From Novosphingobium fuchskuhlense (GTDB taxonomy: Bacteria > Pseudomonadota > Alphaproteobacteria > Sphingomonadales > Sphingomonadaceae), in contig NZ_KQ954244.1 of NCBI RefSeq assembly GCF_001519075.1, forward strand, positions 1,195,934 to 1,259,933: a stretch of DNA of 64,000 nt. Reading direction: 5' to 3'. The translations under genes and the position numbers were made by a program. Each line of letters opens with the position of its first letter. Positions within the stretch are counted from its first letter, which is position 1. Below, piece by piece: positions 16,363-24,675 of this stretch. The notes beneath the pieces are model-generated. The model saw only the letters and a program-made list of their open reading frames with translations, had not been told where the DNA came from and did no database searches.

Positions 16363-18156
16363 ATGAGGGTGCAGCGGATCGGGGTGCTGGCTGGATTGGT
16401 GATGGCAGTCCTGTGCGCAGGCGCTTCGCCGGCATCGGCCAAGTGCACGATCGGTATGGTTGCGCGGCTGCCGGTCACGCTGGAGGGACTGCGCGCGACG
16501 GTTCCGGTCGAGGTCAATGGCAAGACGGCGACGTTCTGGCTCGACAGCGGCGCGTTCTTCAGCGTCATGTCCAAAGCGCAGGCCGCCGCGCTCGGCCTCA
16601 AGACGACCAGCCTGCCGCAGGGCTTCTTCATCAGCGGCATCGGCGGCGATGCGACGGCCGAACTTGCCACGATCCGCTCGTTCAAGATCATCGGTCAGGA
16701 ACTGAAGAACCTGCAGTTCCTTGTCGGCGGCAGCGATCTGGGCGCGGCGGTGATCGGGCAGAACATCCTTGCCGCATTCGATACCGAGTACGACCTCGGG
16801 AACGGCCACGTGAATCTGGTGCAGGTGAAGGACTGCCGCGAGGTGAACCTGGCCTATTGGGCCGCCGGCAAGACCGTGGCCATGGCCGACCTGATCAGGC
16901 CCGAAAACGAGCTGGCCAAGCACATCTACGCCAAGGGCATGATCAACGGAAAGCAGGCGCGGATGATGTTCGACACCGGCGCGCCGGCGACGACGCTGAC
17001 CCGTTCCGCCGCCGAACGGTTCGGGATCGATCTTTCCGCACCCGGTGTGGTCGAATCCAGCCGGATGTCGGGCATCGGCCGGTCTTTCCGCCGATCATGG
17101 ATCGTGACGCTGAACAGCTTCGAGATCGGCGGCGAGGAAATCCGCAACACCCCGATCCGTGTCATCGAAGACAAGGGCGACGACCTCGACCACGACGTGC
17201 TGGTGGGGATGGACTTCTTCCTTTCGCACCGGCTGTTCGTCTCTCCGTCGAGCGGGCACCTGTTCCTGACCTATAACGGCGGGGCGATTTTCTCGCTGAC
17301 GACGGATGGCGAGATCGGCGCGCGCCCGACCCGGAGCGAGGGGAATGTGGCGGCCGGCACGGGCGACACGCCAAAGGATGCGGCAGGCTTTGCCCAGCGC
17401 GGCAGCGCCCGCGCCGCCCGGGGGGATTGGCAGGCCGCGGTTGCCGACTTTGACGAGGCGATCAAGCTGGAGCCGGCAAAGGCGGAGTACTGGCGCGGCC
17501 GTGCCAGCGCACGGGGCCGCGCCGGGGATGGCCCCGGCGCGCGGGCCGATTTCGACAAGGCGATGGCGCTCACCCCGAACGATCCGGATCTGGTGATCCA
17601 GCGCGGGTTCATGCGCCTGAGGGACGGCGACGAAAAGGGCGCGCTTGCCGATGCCGAAGCGGCGCTGGCGGGCTATCACGAAGGTTCGCTCGAACGGCTT
17701 GCCGTGGTCGCCTTGTTCGACCGGCTGCACCGTGCGGACCGGGTGCTGGCGCTGATCGACCCGATCATCGCGCTGCACCGGGCCGACAACGAACTCGGCA
17801 ACCTGCTCAACACGCGCTGCTATTCGCGCGCGCTGGCCAATATCGAGCTGCCCAAGGCGATGGCCGACTGCACCGGGGCGATCAAGCGCCTCGGGCCGCT
17901 GCCCGCGCTGGTCGACAGCCGCGCCATGGTGAAGGTGCGGATGGGGGACGTGGCGGGGGCGCTGGCCGATTACGACACGGTGCTGGCCAAGGCGCCGCAG
18001 CAGGCCGCATCGCTCTACATGCGCGGCTGGGTGCGGCGGGCGAACGCCGGGGGCGACGCGGAGAAGCTGAAGCTGGCTGCGGCAGACTTTGCGACGGCCA
18101 AGGCCGTGAAGGCCGATATCGCGGACGATTTTGCACCATATGGCTTTGCGCCGTGA
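16363..18156 (+). CDS. Secreted double retropepsin-like aspartic protease with TPR tail
   Basis: The gene encodes 597 residues from the ATG at 16363 (a TTG three codons earlier is possible). The layout is a signal peptide (about 1-26, ASPASA), then two retropepsin-like domains. Their catalytic motifs are TFWLDSGA with D61, and MMFDTGA with D204, each followed by the typical VMS or TTL turn and an LGL/FGI segment. The last 250 residues form tetratricopeptide repeats. Two half-domains in one chain could pair like a pepsin. The substrate is unknown, and the location is probably periplasmic. The first motif has DSG instead of DTG, which is tolerated in some members. Confidence 0.8.
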   Translation: MRVQRIGVLAGLVMAVLCAGASPASAKCTIGMVARLPVTLEGLRATVPVEVNGKTATFWLDSGAFFSVMSKAQAAALGLKTTSLPQGFFISGIGGDATAELATIRSFKIIGQELKNLQFLVGGSDLGAAVIGQNILAAFDTEYDLGNGHVNLVQVKDCREVNLAYWAAGKTVAMADLIRPENELAKHIYAKGMINGKQARMMFDTGAPATTLTRSAAERFGIDLSAPGVVESSRMSGIGRSFRRSWIVTLNSFEIGGEEIRNTPIRVIEDKGDDLDHDVLVGMDFFLSHRLFVSPSSGHLFLTYNGGAIFSLTTDGEIGARPTRSEGNVAAGTGDTPKDAAGFAQRGSARAARGDWQAAVADFDEAIKLEPAKAEYWRGRASARGRAGDGPGARADFDKAMALTPNDPDLVIQRGFMRLRDGDEKGALADAEAALAGYHEGSLERLAVVALFDRLHRADRVLALIDPIIALHRADNELGNLLNTRCYSRALANIELPKAMADCTGAIKRLGPLPALVDSRAMVKVRMGDVAGALADYDTVLAKAPQQAASLYMRGWVRRANAGGDAEKLKLAAADFATAKAVKADIADDFAPYGFAP

Positions 18157-18228
18157 TCTGTCAGCCGGGGCAGGTCCGCCTGCACCGGAGCAGCCTGATG
18201 AAACAGGCACCGAGTGGGGGAGCGGGGA

Positions 18229-19251
18229 ATGCCGGTACCAATAAGCATTGATAACAGGACGTCACATCCCGTGGCGCTGGTGGGATTGGATAACTATGCG
18301 ACGTGGTCCAAAACCAAGGGGACGCTGTCGGCCTTGGCCTGGAACCAAGCGGCCAAAGAGGCCGTCAGCGATGGATCGGTGTTTGACGATTACACGAACA
18401 ATGCCCCCGATACATTATTCTGGCGGTACGTGGCCAAAAACAACGGCGTGACGGATTTGCTCGAATGGAAAATTGAAAGTGAAGGGAAAGGGATCAACTA
18501 TTTAACCGAGACGGAGTTTTTGTTGCTCTGGCAGGTGAATGCTGAATTTGCGCCCCAGGGATCATGGAAGCTGCCGTTCATCGGTGCAGAATATGGGACC
18601 AGCGGCGTACCCTGCTTCCGTGTCAAACTCACAGCGAAGCCGGAGGGCTCGAAGAGTGGCGTGACCGTGACCCTCGACCGTCCTGCCCTGATTTGCTCTG
18701 GGACCGCCAAGGGTTCCATTGCCCCCGTGGAGCCCGAGAAGGTTGAGGGTGAGGACAAGGAACCAAAGTACCTTCCTCTTGGCTTGAATGGGTTCGGGCT
18801 GGGCGTGACTGCGAGCTATTCCGGTGGCCAGTTGGTGATCACTTTCGAGCAGGTGAACTCGCTCGGCGACCTTGCACGTGTTGCGAGGCTGATGGGCTGC
18901 CCTGCACCGACAGCTTGTTGGCGCAATACGGCCCAACTTGTCTCGCTGGTTCGCGAAGAGCCGGATCGCAACGGCAATATGCGCTGGGACGAGTATCACG
19001 GCTACAATTGTGTCGCGGCCTATCAGGAGGTGCCATCCGGCTCACCAACGGGCGGGACTTCCGACCATTTTATCTACAACTACAACTCGAACCGGACAGT
19101 GAAACTGACCAGGGACAGCGGCGCGTTCCTGCATGTTGACCCGCCCAGCCCCGCGGACGGCTCTGCGCCGAGCTTCGCAACCCCTGTCGACCAGATCGTG
19201 TGGAAGGACCATCTGGCCTATTGTGAAAGCGGAGGCTTCATGCCCGGCTAG
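18229..19251 (+). CDS. Orphan protein of unknown function, 340 residues
   Basis: I do not recognise this protein. The ATG at 18229 (MPVPISIDNRTSHPVALVGL) follows a purine-rich GGGGAGCGGGGA and is preferred to the GTG at 18214. There is no signal peptide and no membrane helix. It looks beta-rich, with many Thr, Ser, Gly and aromatic residues, including the stretch DHFIYNYNSNRTVKLTRDSG. The opening resembles lectin- or pore-former-like beta sandwiches only in a general way. Base composition is clearly lower in GC than its neighbours, suggesting recent acquisition. It stands alone between a protease gene and a convergent GST gene. Confidence 0.75.
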   Translation: MPVPISIDNRTSHPVALVGLDNYATWSKTKGTLSALAWNQAAKEAVSDGSVFDDYTNNAPDTLFWRYVAKNNGVTDLLEWKIESEGKGINYLTETEFLLLWQVNAEFAPQGSWKLPFIGAEYGTSGVPCFRVKLTAKPEGSKSGVTVTLDRPALICSGTAKGSIAPVEPEKVEGEDKEPKYLPLGLNGFGLGVTASYSGGQLVITFEQVNSLGDLARVARLMGCPAPTACWRNTAQLVSLVREEPDRNGNMRWDEYHGYNCVAAYQEVPSGSPTGGTSDHFIYNYNSNRTVKLTRDSGAFLHVDPPSPADGSAPSFATPVDQIVWKDHLAYCESGGFMPG

Positions 19252-19254
19252 GGC

Positions 19255-19280
19255 AGGGGCTCACGGCTGCCGCCCCTTTT
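19255..19280 (+). terminator. Probable intrinsic terminator
   Basis: A stem AGGGGC/GCCCCT with an 11-base loop is followed by TTTT, starting four bases after the stop of the orphan gene. A longer imperfect CCCCTTTT/AAAACGGGG pairing continues to about 19,300 and could serve the convergent GST gene as well. Confidence 0.55.
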
Positions 19281-19324
19281 GCACTTTGTGAAAACGGGGC
19301 CGCAGCTTGTGGACCGGAAGCGGA

Positions 19325-19996
19325 TCAGGCGTTCACGTCGGCGTAGTGGGACGGGGGCTGGATCACGTCCATGCGTTCGGTGAGCAGGGGGCGGAAGCTG
19401 GGGCGGCTCTTGAAGACGGAGTACCAGCTGGCGGCCTGCTCGTGGAGCGACCAGTCGATCCCGCCGAGGTAATCGGCCACCGAGATCTGCGCCGCGGCGG
19501 CAAGATCGGCGAGGCTCATCGTGGAGCCGGCCAGCCAGGGGCGGTTATCGATCAGGTAGTCGATATAGTAGAGGTGCTCGTTGGCGAGCTTCATCGCATC
19601 GCGCAGCGCGCGGCTATCGGGAGACTGGCGGTAGACGAGGCGCTTCTTCATGCGTTCCTCCAGCAGGGGCTGGGTGACGGCGGCGAAGAAGTTTTCATCG
19701 AACATGGCGACAAGGCGGCGGATTTCGGCGCGGCCGGTGGCGGTGCCGTTGATCATCGGGGACTTGTCGACCGTTTCCTCGATATATTCGCAGATAGCCC
19801 GGCTATCGGCGAGGGTGATCTGCTTTTCGGGATTGTGCAGCACGGGGGTGCGCCCGGCGTGGTTGAGCATCTGGAAGGCTTCGCGGTGCTCCCACGGGTT
19901 TTCGCGGACAAGTTCGTAGGGCACGCCCTTTTCAGCGAGGAGCAGGCGCACCTTGCGGCTGAACGGGCACAGGGGGAATTGATAGATCTGCCACAT
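19325..19996 (-). CDS. Glutathione S-transferase family protein
   Basis: The gene encodes 223 residues from the ATG at 19996 (MWQIYQFPLCPFSRKVR). The N-terminal thioredoxin-like domain has Cys10 in a CPFS motif, as in omega-like or glutaredoxin-2-like GSTs. The cis-Pro is in the GRTPVL segment, followed by DSRAICEYIEE for glutathione binding. The C-terminal domain is all-helical. It probably catalyses thiol-dependent reduction or conjugation; the substrate is unknown. It is divergent from the ABC-F gene across about 120 bases. Confidence 0.85.
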   Translation of the reverse strand: MWQIYQFPLCPFSRKVRLLLAEKGVPYELVRENPWEHREAFQMLNHAGRTPVLHNPEKQITLADSRAICEYIEETVDKSPMINGTATGRAEIRRLVAMFDENFFAAVTQPLLEERMKKRLVYRQSPDSRALRDAMKLANEHLYYIDYLIDNRPWLAGSTMSLADLAAAAQISVADYLGGIDWSLHEQAASWYSVFKSRPSFRPLLTERMDVIQPPSHYADVNA

Positions 19997-20118
19997 GGTC
20001 CGTTTCCATGTACGCCGGGGCGAGGCGAAGTCCAGTACGGGCGGGCGCGCGGGGACGGAAAATGTGGAGGATTGTTCGCTGGCTTTCGCATTCGGGCCGC
20101 GCCTGCTAGGGGCGCGCC

Positions 20119-21990
20119 ATGCTGACAATTCAGGGCCTCACCGTGCGGCTGGGCGGGCGCACCATTCTCGACCGCGCCTCCGCGACCATCCAGCCGGGCT
20201 CCAAGGTGGGGCTGATCGGCCGCAATGGCGCGGGCAAATCGACGCTGATGAAGGCGATCATCGGCGAACTGGAGCCCGACGAGGGCAGTATCGACATGCC
20301 CAAGCGCATGAGGCTGGGCTATATCGCGCAGTCCGCGCCGGCCGGTTCGGCGACCCCGTTCGAGACGGTGCTGGCCGCCGACACCGAGCGCGCGGCGCTG
20401 ATGGCGGAGGCGGAGACCTGCGAGGACCCGGACCGGCTGGGGGCGCTCTATGACCGGCTGATCGCGATCGACGCCTATACGGCCGACGCGCGGGCGGCGC
20501 GGATCCTGATCGGCCTCGGCTTCGACGAGGCGATGCAGGCGATGCCGCTCGACAGCTTCTCGGGCGGGTGGAAGATGCGCGTGGCGCTCGCCTCGCTGCT
20601 GTTTTCCGCGCCCGACCTGCTGCTGCTCGACGAGCCTTCGAACCACCTCGATCTGGAAGCGACGCTGTGGCTGGAGAGCTTCTTGCAGAGCTATCCCGGC
20701 ACGATCGTGGTGATCAGCCACGAGCGCGATCTGCTCAACAATGTGGTCGACACCATCCTCCATCTGCAGGGCGGCAAGATCGCGCTCTATGCCGGCGGCT
20801 ATGACGCGTTCGAGCGGCAGCGGGCCGAGCGGGCGGCGCAGATCGCCGCGGCGAGGGCCGCGCAGGATGCGCAGCGGAAGAAGCTGGCGGACTATGTGGC
20901 GCGCAATTCGGCGCGGGCCTCGACCGCCAAGCAGGCCCAGTCGCGCGCCAAGATGCTGGCGAAGATGCAGCCTGTGACGGCGATGATGGAAGACCCGACG
21001 CTGAGCTTCGGCTTTCCCGATCCGGAAGAGCTGCGCCCGCCGCTGATCACGCTCGATCTGGCGGCGACGGGCTACAGTGCGGAGAAGCCGATCCTGCGGC
21101 GGCTGAACTTGCGCATCGATCCCGACGACCGGATCGCGATGCTGGGGCGCAACGGCAACGGCAAGACCACGCTGGCGCGGCTGCTGGCGGGGCAACTGGC
21201 GGCGAGCGAGGGCGGGATGACCGCCTCGGGCAAGCTGAAGATCGGCTATTTCACGCAGTATCAGGTGGAGGAACTGCCAGCGGATTCGACGCCGCTGGAG
21301 CTGATGACGCGGGCGATGCCGGGCAAGACCCCGGCGGCGGTGCGCGCCCAACTGGGGCGGTTCGGCTTTTCGGGGCCGCGCGCGGAATCGCAGACGGCGA
21401 CGCTTTCGGGCGGCGAGCGCGCACGGCTGGCGCTGGCGCTGGTGACGCGCGATGCACCGCATATGCTGATCCTCGACGAGCCGACGAACCATCTTGATGT
21501 CGATGCGCGCGAGGCGCTGGTGCAGGCGCTGAACGACTATGCGGGCGCGGTGATCCTGATCAGCCACGACCGGCACATGGTGGAACTGACCGCGGACCGG
21601 CTGGTGCTGGTCGATGGCGGTACGGCCAAGGACTATCCGGGAAGCATCGAGGACTACATCGACTTCGTGCTGGGGCGGAACCAGCCGAAGGGCGATGCGG
21701 GCAAGAACGGTGCCAGCGGCGCGAAACCCAAGGGAGGGGCGAAGAACCGCGAGGAGATGAAGGCGCTGCAGAAGGCGGTGAGCGAGGCCGAGAGCGCAGT
21801 CGGCAAGGCCGAGGCGCGGCTGGCGGCGATCGACGCGGCGCTGGCAGGATCAGGCAAGCCTGCGGCGGACCTTGCCGGGCTGAGCATGGCCGAACTGGGC
21901 CGCCAGCGGCGCGAGGTGGCAGAGCAGCTGGCAGCGGCGGAGGCGCGCTGGATCGAGGCGGGCGAAGCGCTCGATGTGTTCCTGAACTGA
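20119..21990 (+). CDS. ABC-F family ATPase (ribosome-associated type)
   Basis: The gene encodes 623 residues with two ABC domains and no membrane segments. The first Walker A is GRNGAGKST (about 34-42), with signature FSGGWKMRVALAS and Walker B LLLLDEPSNHLD. The second is GRNGNGKTT, with LSGGERARLALAL and LILDEPTNHLD. The linker between them is charged and helical, and a coiled-coil C-terminal tail (about 550-623) resembles Uup/YheS proteins. ABC-F proteins act on the ribosome, on translation or antibiotic protection. The layout suggests a housekeeping Uup- or YheS-like member. Confidence 0.9.
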   Translation: MLTIQGLTVRLGGRTILDRASATIQPGSKVGLIGRNGAGKSTLMKAIIGELEPDEGSIDMPKRMRLGYIAQSAPAGSATPFETVLAADTERAALMAEAETCEDPDRLGALYDRLIAIDAYTADARAARILIGLGFDEAMQAMPLDSFSGGWKMRVALASLLFSAPDLLLLDEPSNHLDLEATLWLESFLQSYPGTIVVISHERDLLNNVVDTILHLQGGKIALYAGGYDAFERQRAERAAQIAAARAAQDAQRKKLADYVARNSARASTAKQAQSRAKMLAKMQPVTAMMEDPTLSFGFPDPEELRPPLITLDLAATGYSAEKPILRRLNLRIDPDDRIAMLGRNGNGKTTLARLLAGQLAASEGGMTASGKLKIGYFTQYQVEELPADSTPLELMTRAMPGKTPAAVRAQLGRFGFSGPRAESQTATLSGGERARLALALVTRDAPHMLILDEPTNHLDVDAREALVQALNDYAGAVILISHDRHMVELTADRLVLVDGGTAKDYPGSIEDYIDFVLGRNQPKGDAGKNGASGAKPKGGAKNREEMKALQKAVSEAESAVGKAEARLAAIDAALAGSGKPAADLAGLSMAELGRQRREVAEQLAAAEARWIEAGEALDVFLN

Positions 21991-21994
21991 GGGT

Positions 21995-22744
21995 TCAGCC
22001 CTCGAGCGCGGCGCGCATCGCGAGCTTGGCCTCGATCCCGTCCCACAGGCGCTGGAGGCGGGTGTTGACTTCGGACCAGGCGGCGAAGGTGGCCAGCGGG
22101 GCGCGGCGGGCGGCGGTCTGTTCGATGGTGCTCGCCATGGGGATCACCGGCCAGCCGGCGGCAAAGCCCGACAGCACTTCGCGGTGGAGCTTGCGGCGGG
22201 CGTCGTACATCGAAAGCACCGGCAGGATCGGCGGGTGGCGCGGCTGGCGCTCCAGAATTTCCTCGCGGATCATCGGCAGCGCGCGGGCCGACAGCGGCGA
22301 GGGTGGCAAGGGCACGATGAGCAGGTCGACAGCGGCGAAGACCTGATCGCTGATCTCGTTCAGCACCGGCGGGCAATCGATCACGATCCGGGGGTACTCT
22401 GAGGAGAGAAAGGAGGCGGCGCGGGCCAGGCGCTTGCGCTTGCCGATGCGGGCGAGGGTGAGCGAGAGACCGCGCATGCTCTCGTCGGCCTGCAGCACGT
22501 CAAGGCCGGGATAGCGGGTCGGCACGATGAGGTCGGTCGGCCTGCCATCCCGCAGGAATGCGGAGGCGGCCCGGTTGCCGACGCGGTCGGGAAGGCCGAG
22601 CAGCCAGCCCGCGCCGCCTTGAGGATCGAGGTCCCACAGCAAGGTGCGCTGGCCCGACACGGCAGCCGAGCGCCACGCCATATCGACCGCGAGGGTTGTT
22701 TTCCCCACGCCGCCCTTGACGCTGTATATTCCGATGACCGCCAT
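21995..22744 (-). CDS. ParA-family ATPase linked to chemotaxis operon (ParC/PpfA-like)
   Basis: The gene encodes 249 residues from the ATG at 22744 (MAVIGIYSVKGGVGKTTLAV). The deviant Walker A KGGVGKTT is at residues 10-17, with DLDPQGG and VIDCPPVLNE as switch motifs. ParA/MinD ATPases place cell components. Members encoded beside che genes (PpfA of Rhodobacter, ParC of Vibrio) position chemoreceptor clusters. No parB or centromere-like repeats are seen beside it. It lies downstream of the che operon on the same strand after a 149-base gap, so that role is the best inference. A general partition ATPase is the alternative. Confidence 0.75.
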   Translation of the reverse strand: MAVIGIYSVKGGVGKTTLAVDMAWRSAAVSGQRTLLWDLDPQGGAGWLLGLPDRVGNRAASAFLRDGRPTDLIVPTRYPGLDVLQADESMRGLSLTLARIGKRKRLARAASFLSSEYPRIVIDCPPVLNEISDQVFAAVDLLIVPLPPSPLSARALPMIREEILERQPRHPPILPVLSMYDARRKLHREVLSGFAAGWPVIPMASTIEQTAARRAPLATFAAWSEVNTRLQRLWDGIEAKLAMRAALEG

Positions 22745-22893
22745 TCTGGTCGCCGCCCCGCTCTGCGCTTCTGCCCCGAACCGCTCCATTTCGGATATTG
22801 CCGGGCGCTTGGCAATCATCGGGTTTTACCCGAATCCCTTTACGGGACAGGGTGCAGGTCGAGCGTGTTGGGAGGCGGCGAGGGCACGGCCCA

Positions 22894-23154
22894 TCACCGC
22901 ATCAGGCGCATCCTTTCCCGCAGGATATCGAGCCCGATGCGTTCCACTTCGGTTTCAAGGCAATCGGCGTGCAGCAGTTTGGCGAGGCTGCGCTGCTTCT
23001 GGGCGATCAGGTCGATTGCCTGGAGGCTGTCCATGTGCCGCATGGCCACGTCCATATCGCCGCAGAGCGATGCGCCGAGAGCCTCGACTTCCTGCGACAG
23101 TTCCTCGAGCACCAGCGCGATCTGGCGGTGCGAGGCGGTGTTGGCGGGGGCCAT
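22894..23154 (-). CDS. Small helical protein of the che operon, CheZ-like motif
   Basis: This 86-residue protein is entirely helical by composition, acidic in the first half and basic at the end. I do not recognise a named family. The segment SLQAIDLIAQKQRSLAKL contains D48 and Q52 in the same D-x-x-x-Q spacing as the catalytic pair of CheZ (D143/Q147, FQDLTGQ). As the operon has CheY and no other phosphatase in view, a reduced CheY-P phosphatase is a reasonable guess. It lies 65 bases behind cheW on the same strand. Confidence 0.6.
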   Translation of the reverse strand: MAPANTASHRQIALVLEELSQEVEALGASLCGDMDVAMRHMDSLQAIDLIAQKQRSLAKLLHADCLETEVERIGLDILRERMRLMR

Positions 23155-23219
23155 CGGCTGGGTTTCCTTGAACGGGCAGATCAGGTGTCAGGATCGGGCA
23201 GCAGGATCGGGTGCCGGAA

Positions 23220-23663
23220 TCAGGCGGCGGCGGCCAGCTGGGCACCGTCGCTGAGCGCGACCAGGTTCAGCACCATGACCATCTTGTCCTCGATTGCGGC
23301 GAGCCCTTCGAGGAAGGGGACCACGCTGTCATTGCCCACGCCCGGGGGCGGTGCCTGCAGGGTCTGATCGGGCACGGTGACGATATCGCTCACCGAGTCG
23401 ACGATCCAGCCGCCGACCTGCGCGCCGAGCTGGGTGACGATGATGGCGTGACGCGGGGTCGGTTCAGTCGCGCTCCAACCGAGCCGGGCGGCGAGATCGA
23501 CCACCGGCAGCACAGTGCCGCGCAGATTGACGACACCCGCGACATAGTGCGGCACGCGCGGCAGGCGCGTGGTCGGCGTCCAGGCGCGGATTTCGCGGAT
23601 CGACATGATGTCGAGGCCGAAAACCTGGCCTTCGACCTCGAAAGTGATCAGTTCGCGGATCAT
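23220..23663 (-). CDS. cheW: Chemotaxis coupling protein CheW
   Basis: The gene encodes 147 residues from the ATG at 23663 (MIRELITFEVEGQVFGLDI). The CheW fold is complete, with the conserved segments IMSIREI, VNLRGTVLPVVDLAARLGW and VDSVSDIVTV. CheW links chemoreceptors to the CheA kinase at the membrane array. It sits 37 bases after cheY in the operon. Confidence 0.93.
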   Translation of the reverse strand: MIRELITFEVEGQVFGLDIMSIREIRAWTPTTRLPRVPHYVAGVVNLRGTVLPVVDLAARLGWSATEPTPRHAIIVTQLGAQVGGWIVDSVSDIVTVPDQTLQAPPPGVGNDSVVPFLEGLAAIEDKMVMVLNLVALSDGAQLAAAA

Positions 23664-23700
23664 CGTGGGGTTCCTTTGAGGGAGAGGAGTTGAGGGCGCT

Positions 23701-24072
23701 TCAGTGCGCGACGCGGCGCACGGCGGCGACGAGCTTGGCGGCATCGAAAGGCTTGACGATCCAGCCGGTGGCGCCTGCCTCGCGGGCGCGGGCCTTCTTC
23801 TCGTCCGAGCTTTCGGTGGTGAGCACGAGGATCGGCCGGTCGCGGTGGCGGGTGCCCTCGCGCAGGCGCTCGATCAGGCCGAACCCGTCGAGCCGCGGCA
23901 TGTTGATATCGGTGATGACGACATCGACCTCGTTGAGCGCCAGCCAATCGAGCGCGGCGAGGCCATCTTCGGCCTGCGCCACCTCGAAACCTTGCGTCGA
24001 GAGGGCGTGGTTGAGCAGGGCCCGCATGCTCGGGCTGTCGTCTACGGTCAGGATTCGGGTGGCTTGGGTCAT
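23701..24072 (-). CDS. cheY: Chemotaxis response regulator CheY
   Basis: The gene encodes 123 residues from the ATG at 24072 (MTQATRILTVDDSPSMR). It is a single receiver domain with phospho-acceptor D55 (VVITDINMPRLDG), acidic pair D11-D12, T85/T86 switch region and K107 (WIVKPFD). Phosphorylated by CheA, it acts on the flagellar motor switch. The FliM in this window lacks the usual N-terminal CheY-docking helix, so the contact may differ. Confidence 0.93.
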   Translation of the reverse strand: MTQATRILTVDDSPSMRALLNHALSTQGFEVAQAEDGLAALDWLALNEVDVVITDINMPRLDGFGLIERLREGTRHRDRPILVLTTESSDEKKARAREAGATGWIVKPFDAAKLVAAVRRVAH

Positions 24073-24107
24073 GCTGTGCTCGCTTGTTGCATCCAAGGGT
24101 GGGGAGA

Positions 24108-24671
24108 TCAGAACAGTTCGACATCGCCGGACGCGCGTTCCGGACGAGTGGTGGGATTGACCGGCGGAGCGAGGCGATCCTCGACCGTGCGGCAGCGGAT
24201 CTGGCCCGAGGCCGGGCGGAAATCGACGCGGCGCGCGTTGGTGCCGCCCAGATCCTCGCGCATCACGACGATGCCTTCGCGCTGGAGGAACCCTTGCGCA
24301 AATTCGGCATTGGCGGTGCCGATGCGCATCATGTTGCGGTTGACGTTGGCCCCGCCATAGAGATGCGCGCGCAGGCGCGCCTTGCGCGCACCCATGCCGA
24401 GCATCTGGTTGACGAGAAGCTCCATCAGATAGACGCCGTAGTGCTCGTCCACGGCCGTCGTCGCCGAAAGGCCGGAGGGCGGCTCGGCCAGCAGGAAGTG
24501 GTTCATGCCCCCTACCCGCGCCTCGGGATCATAGAGGCACGAGGCGACGCAGCTGCCGAGCACGGTCGAGAATTCGATGTGGGCCTCGCTGCTGACGAGC
24601 GCCTGCCCCTGCATCACGGTGACGCGTTCAATGGGGCGCTCGAGGCTTCCGGGAATGCGGCGTTCGAACAT
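24108..24671 (-). CDS. cheD: Chemoreceptor glutamine deamidase CheD
   Basis: The gene encodes 187 residues from the ATG at 24671 (MFERRIPGSLERPIERV). The catalytic Cys is in TVLGSCVASCLYDP (C41). The conserved His is in GGMNHFLL (H58) and the Thr in the GGTNARRVDF segment. CheD converts receptor glutamines to glutamates and can also bind CheC or receptors. It lies four bases after cheB. Confidence 0.93.
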   Translation of the reverse strand: MFERRIPGSLERPIERVTVMQGQALVSSEAHIEFSTVLGSCVASCLYDPEARVGGMNHFLLAEPPSGLSATTAVDEHYGVYLMELLVNQMLGMGARKARLRAHLYGGANVNRNMMRIGTANAEFAQGFLQREGIVVMREDLGGTNARRVDFRPASGQIRCRTVEDRLAPPVNPTTRPERASGDVELF

Positions 24672-24675
24672 CGGA

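Noticed and set aside
16083..17276. 397-codon frame through the non-coding region into the protease gene
   Set aside because: Out of frame with the certain retropepsin gene, Arg-rich, no domain.
19753..21576. 607-codon open frame opposite the ABC-F gene and GST gene
   Set aside because: His/Arg-rich antisense translation; its last part only repeats the GST region in another frame.
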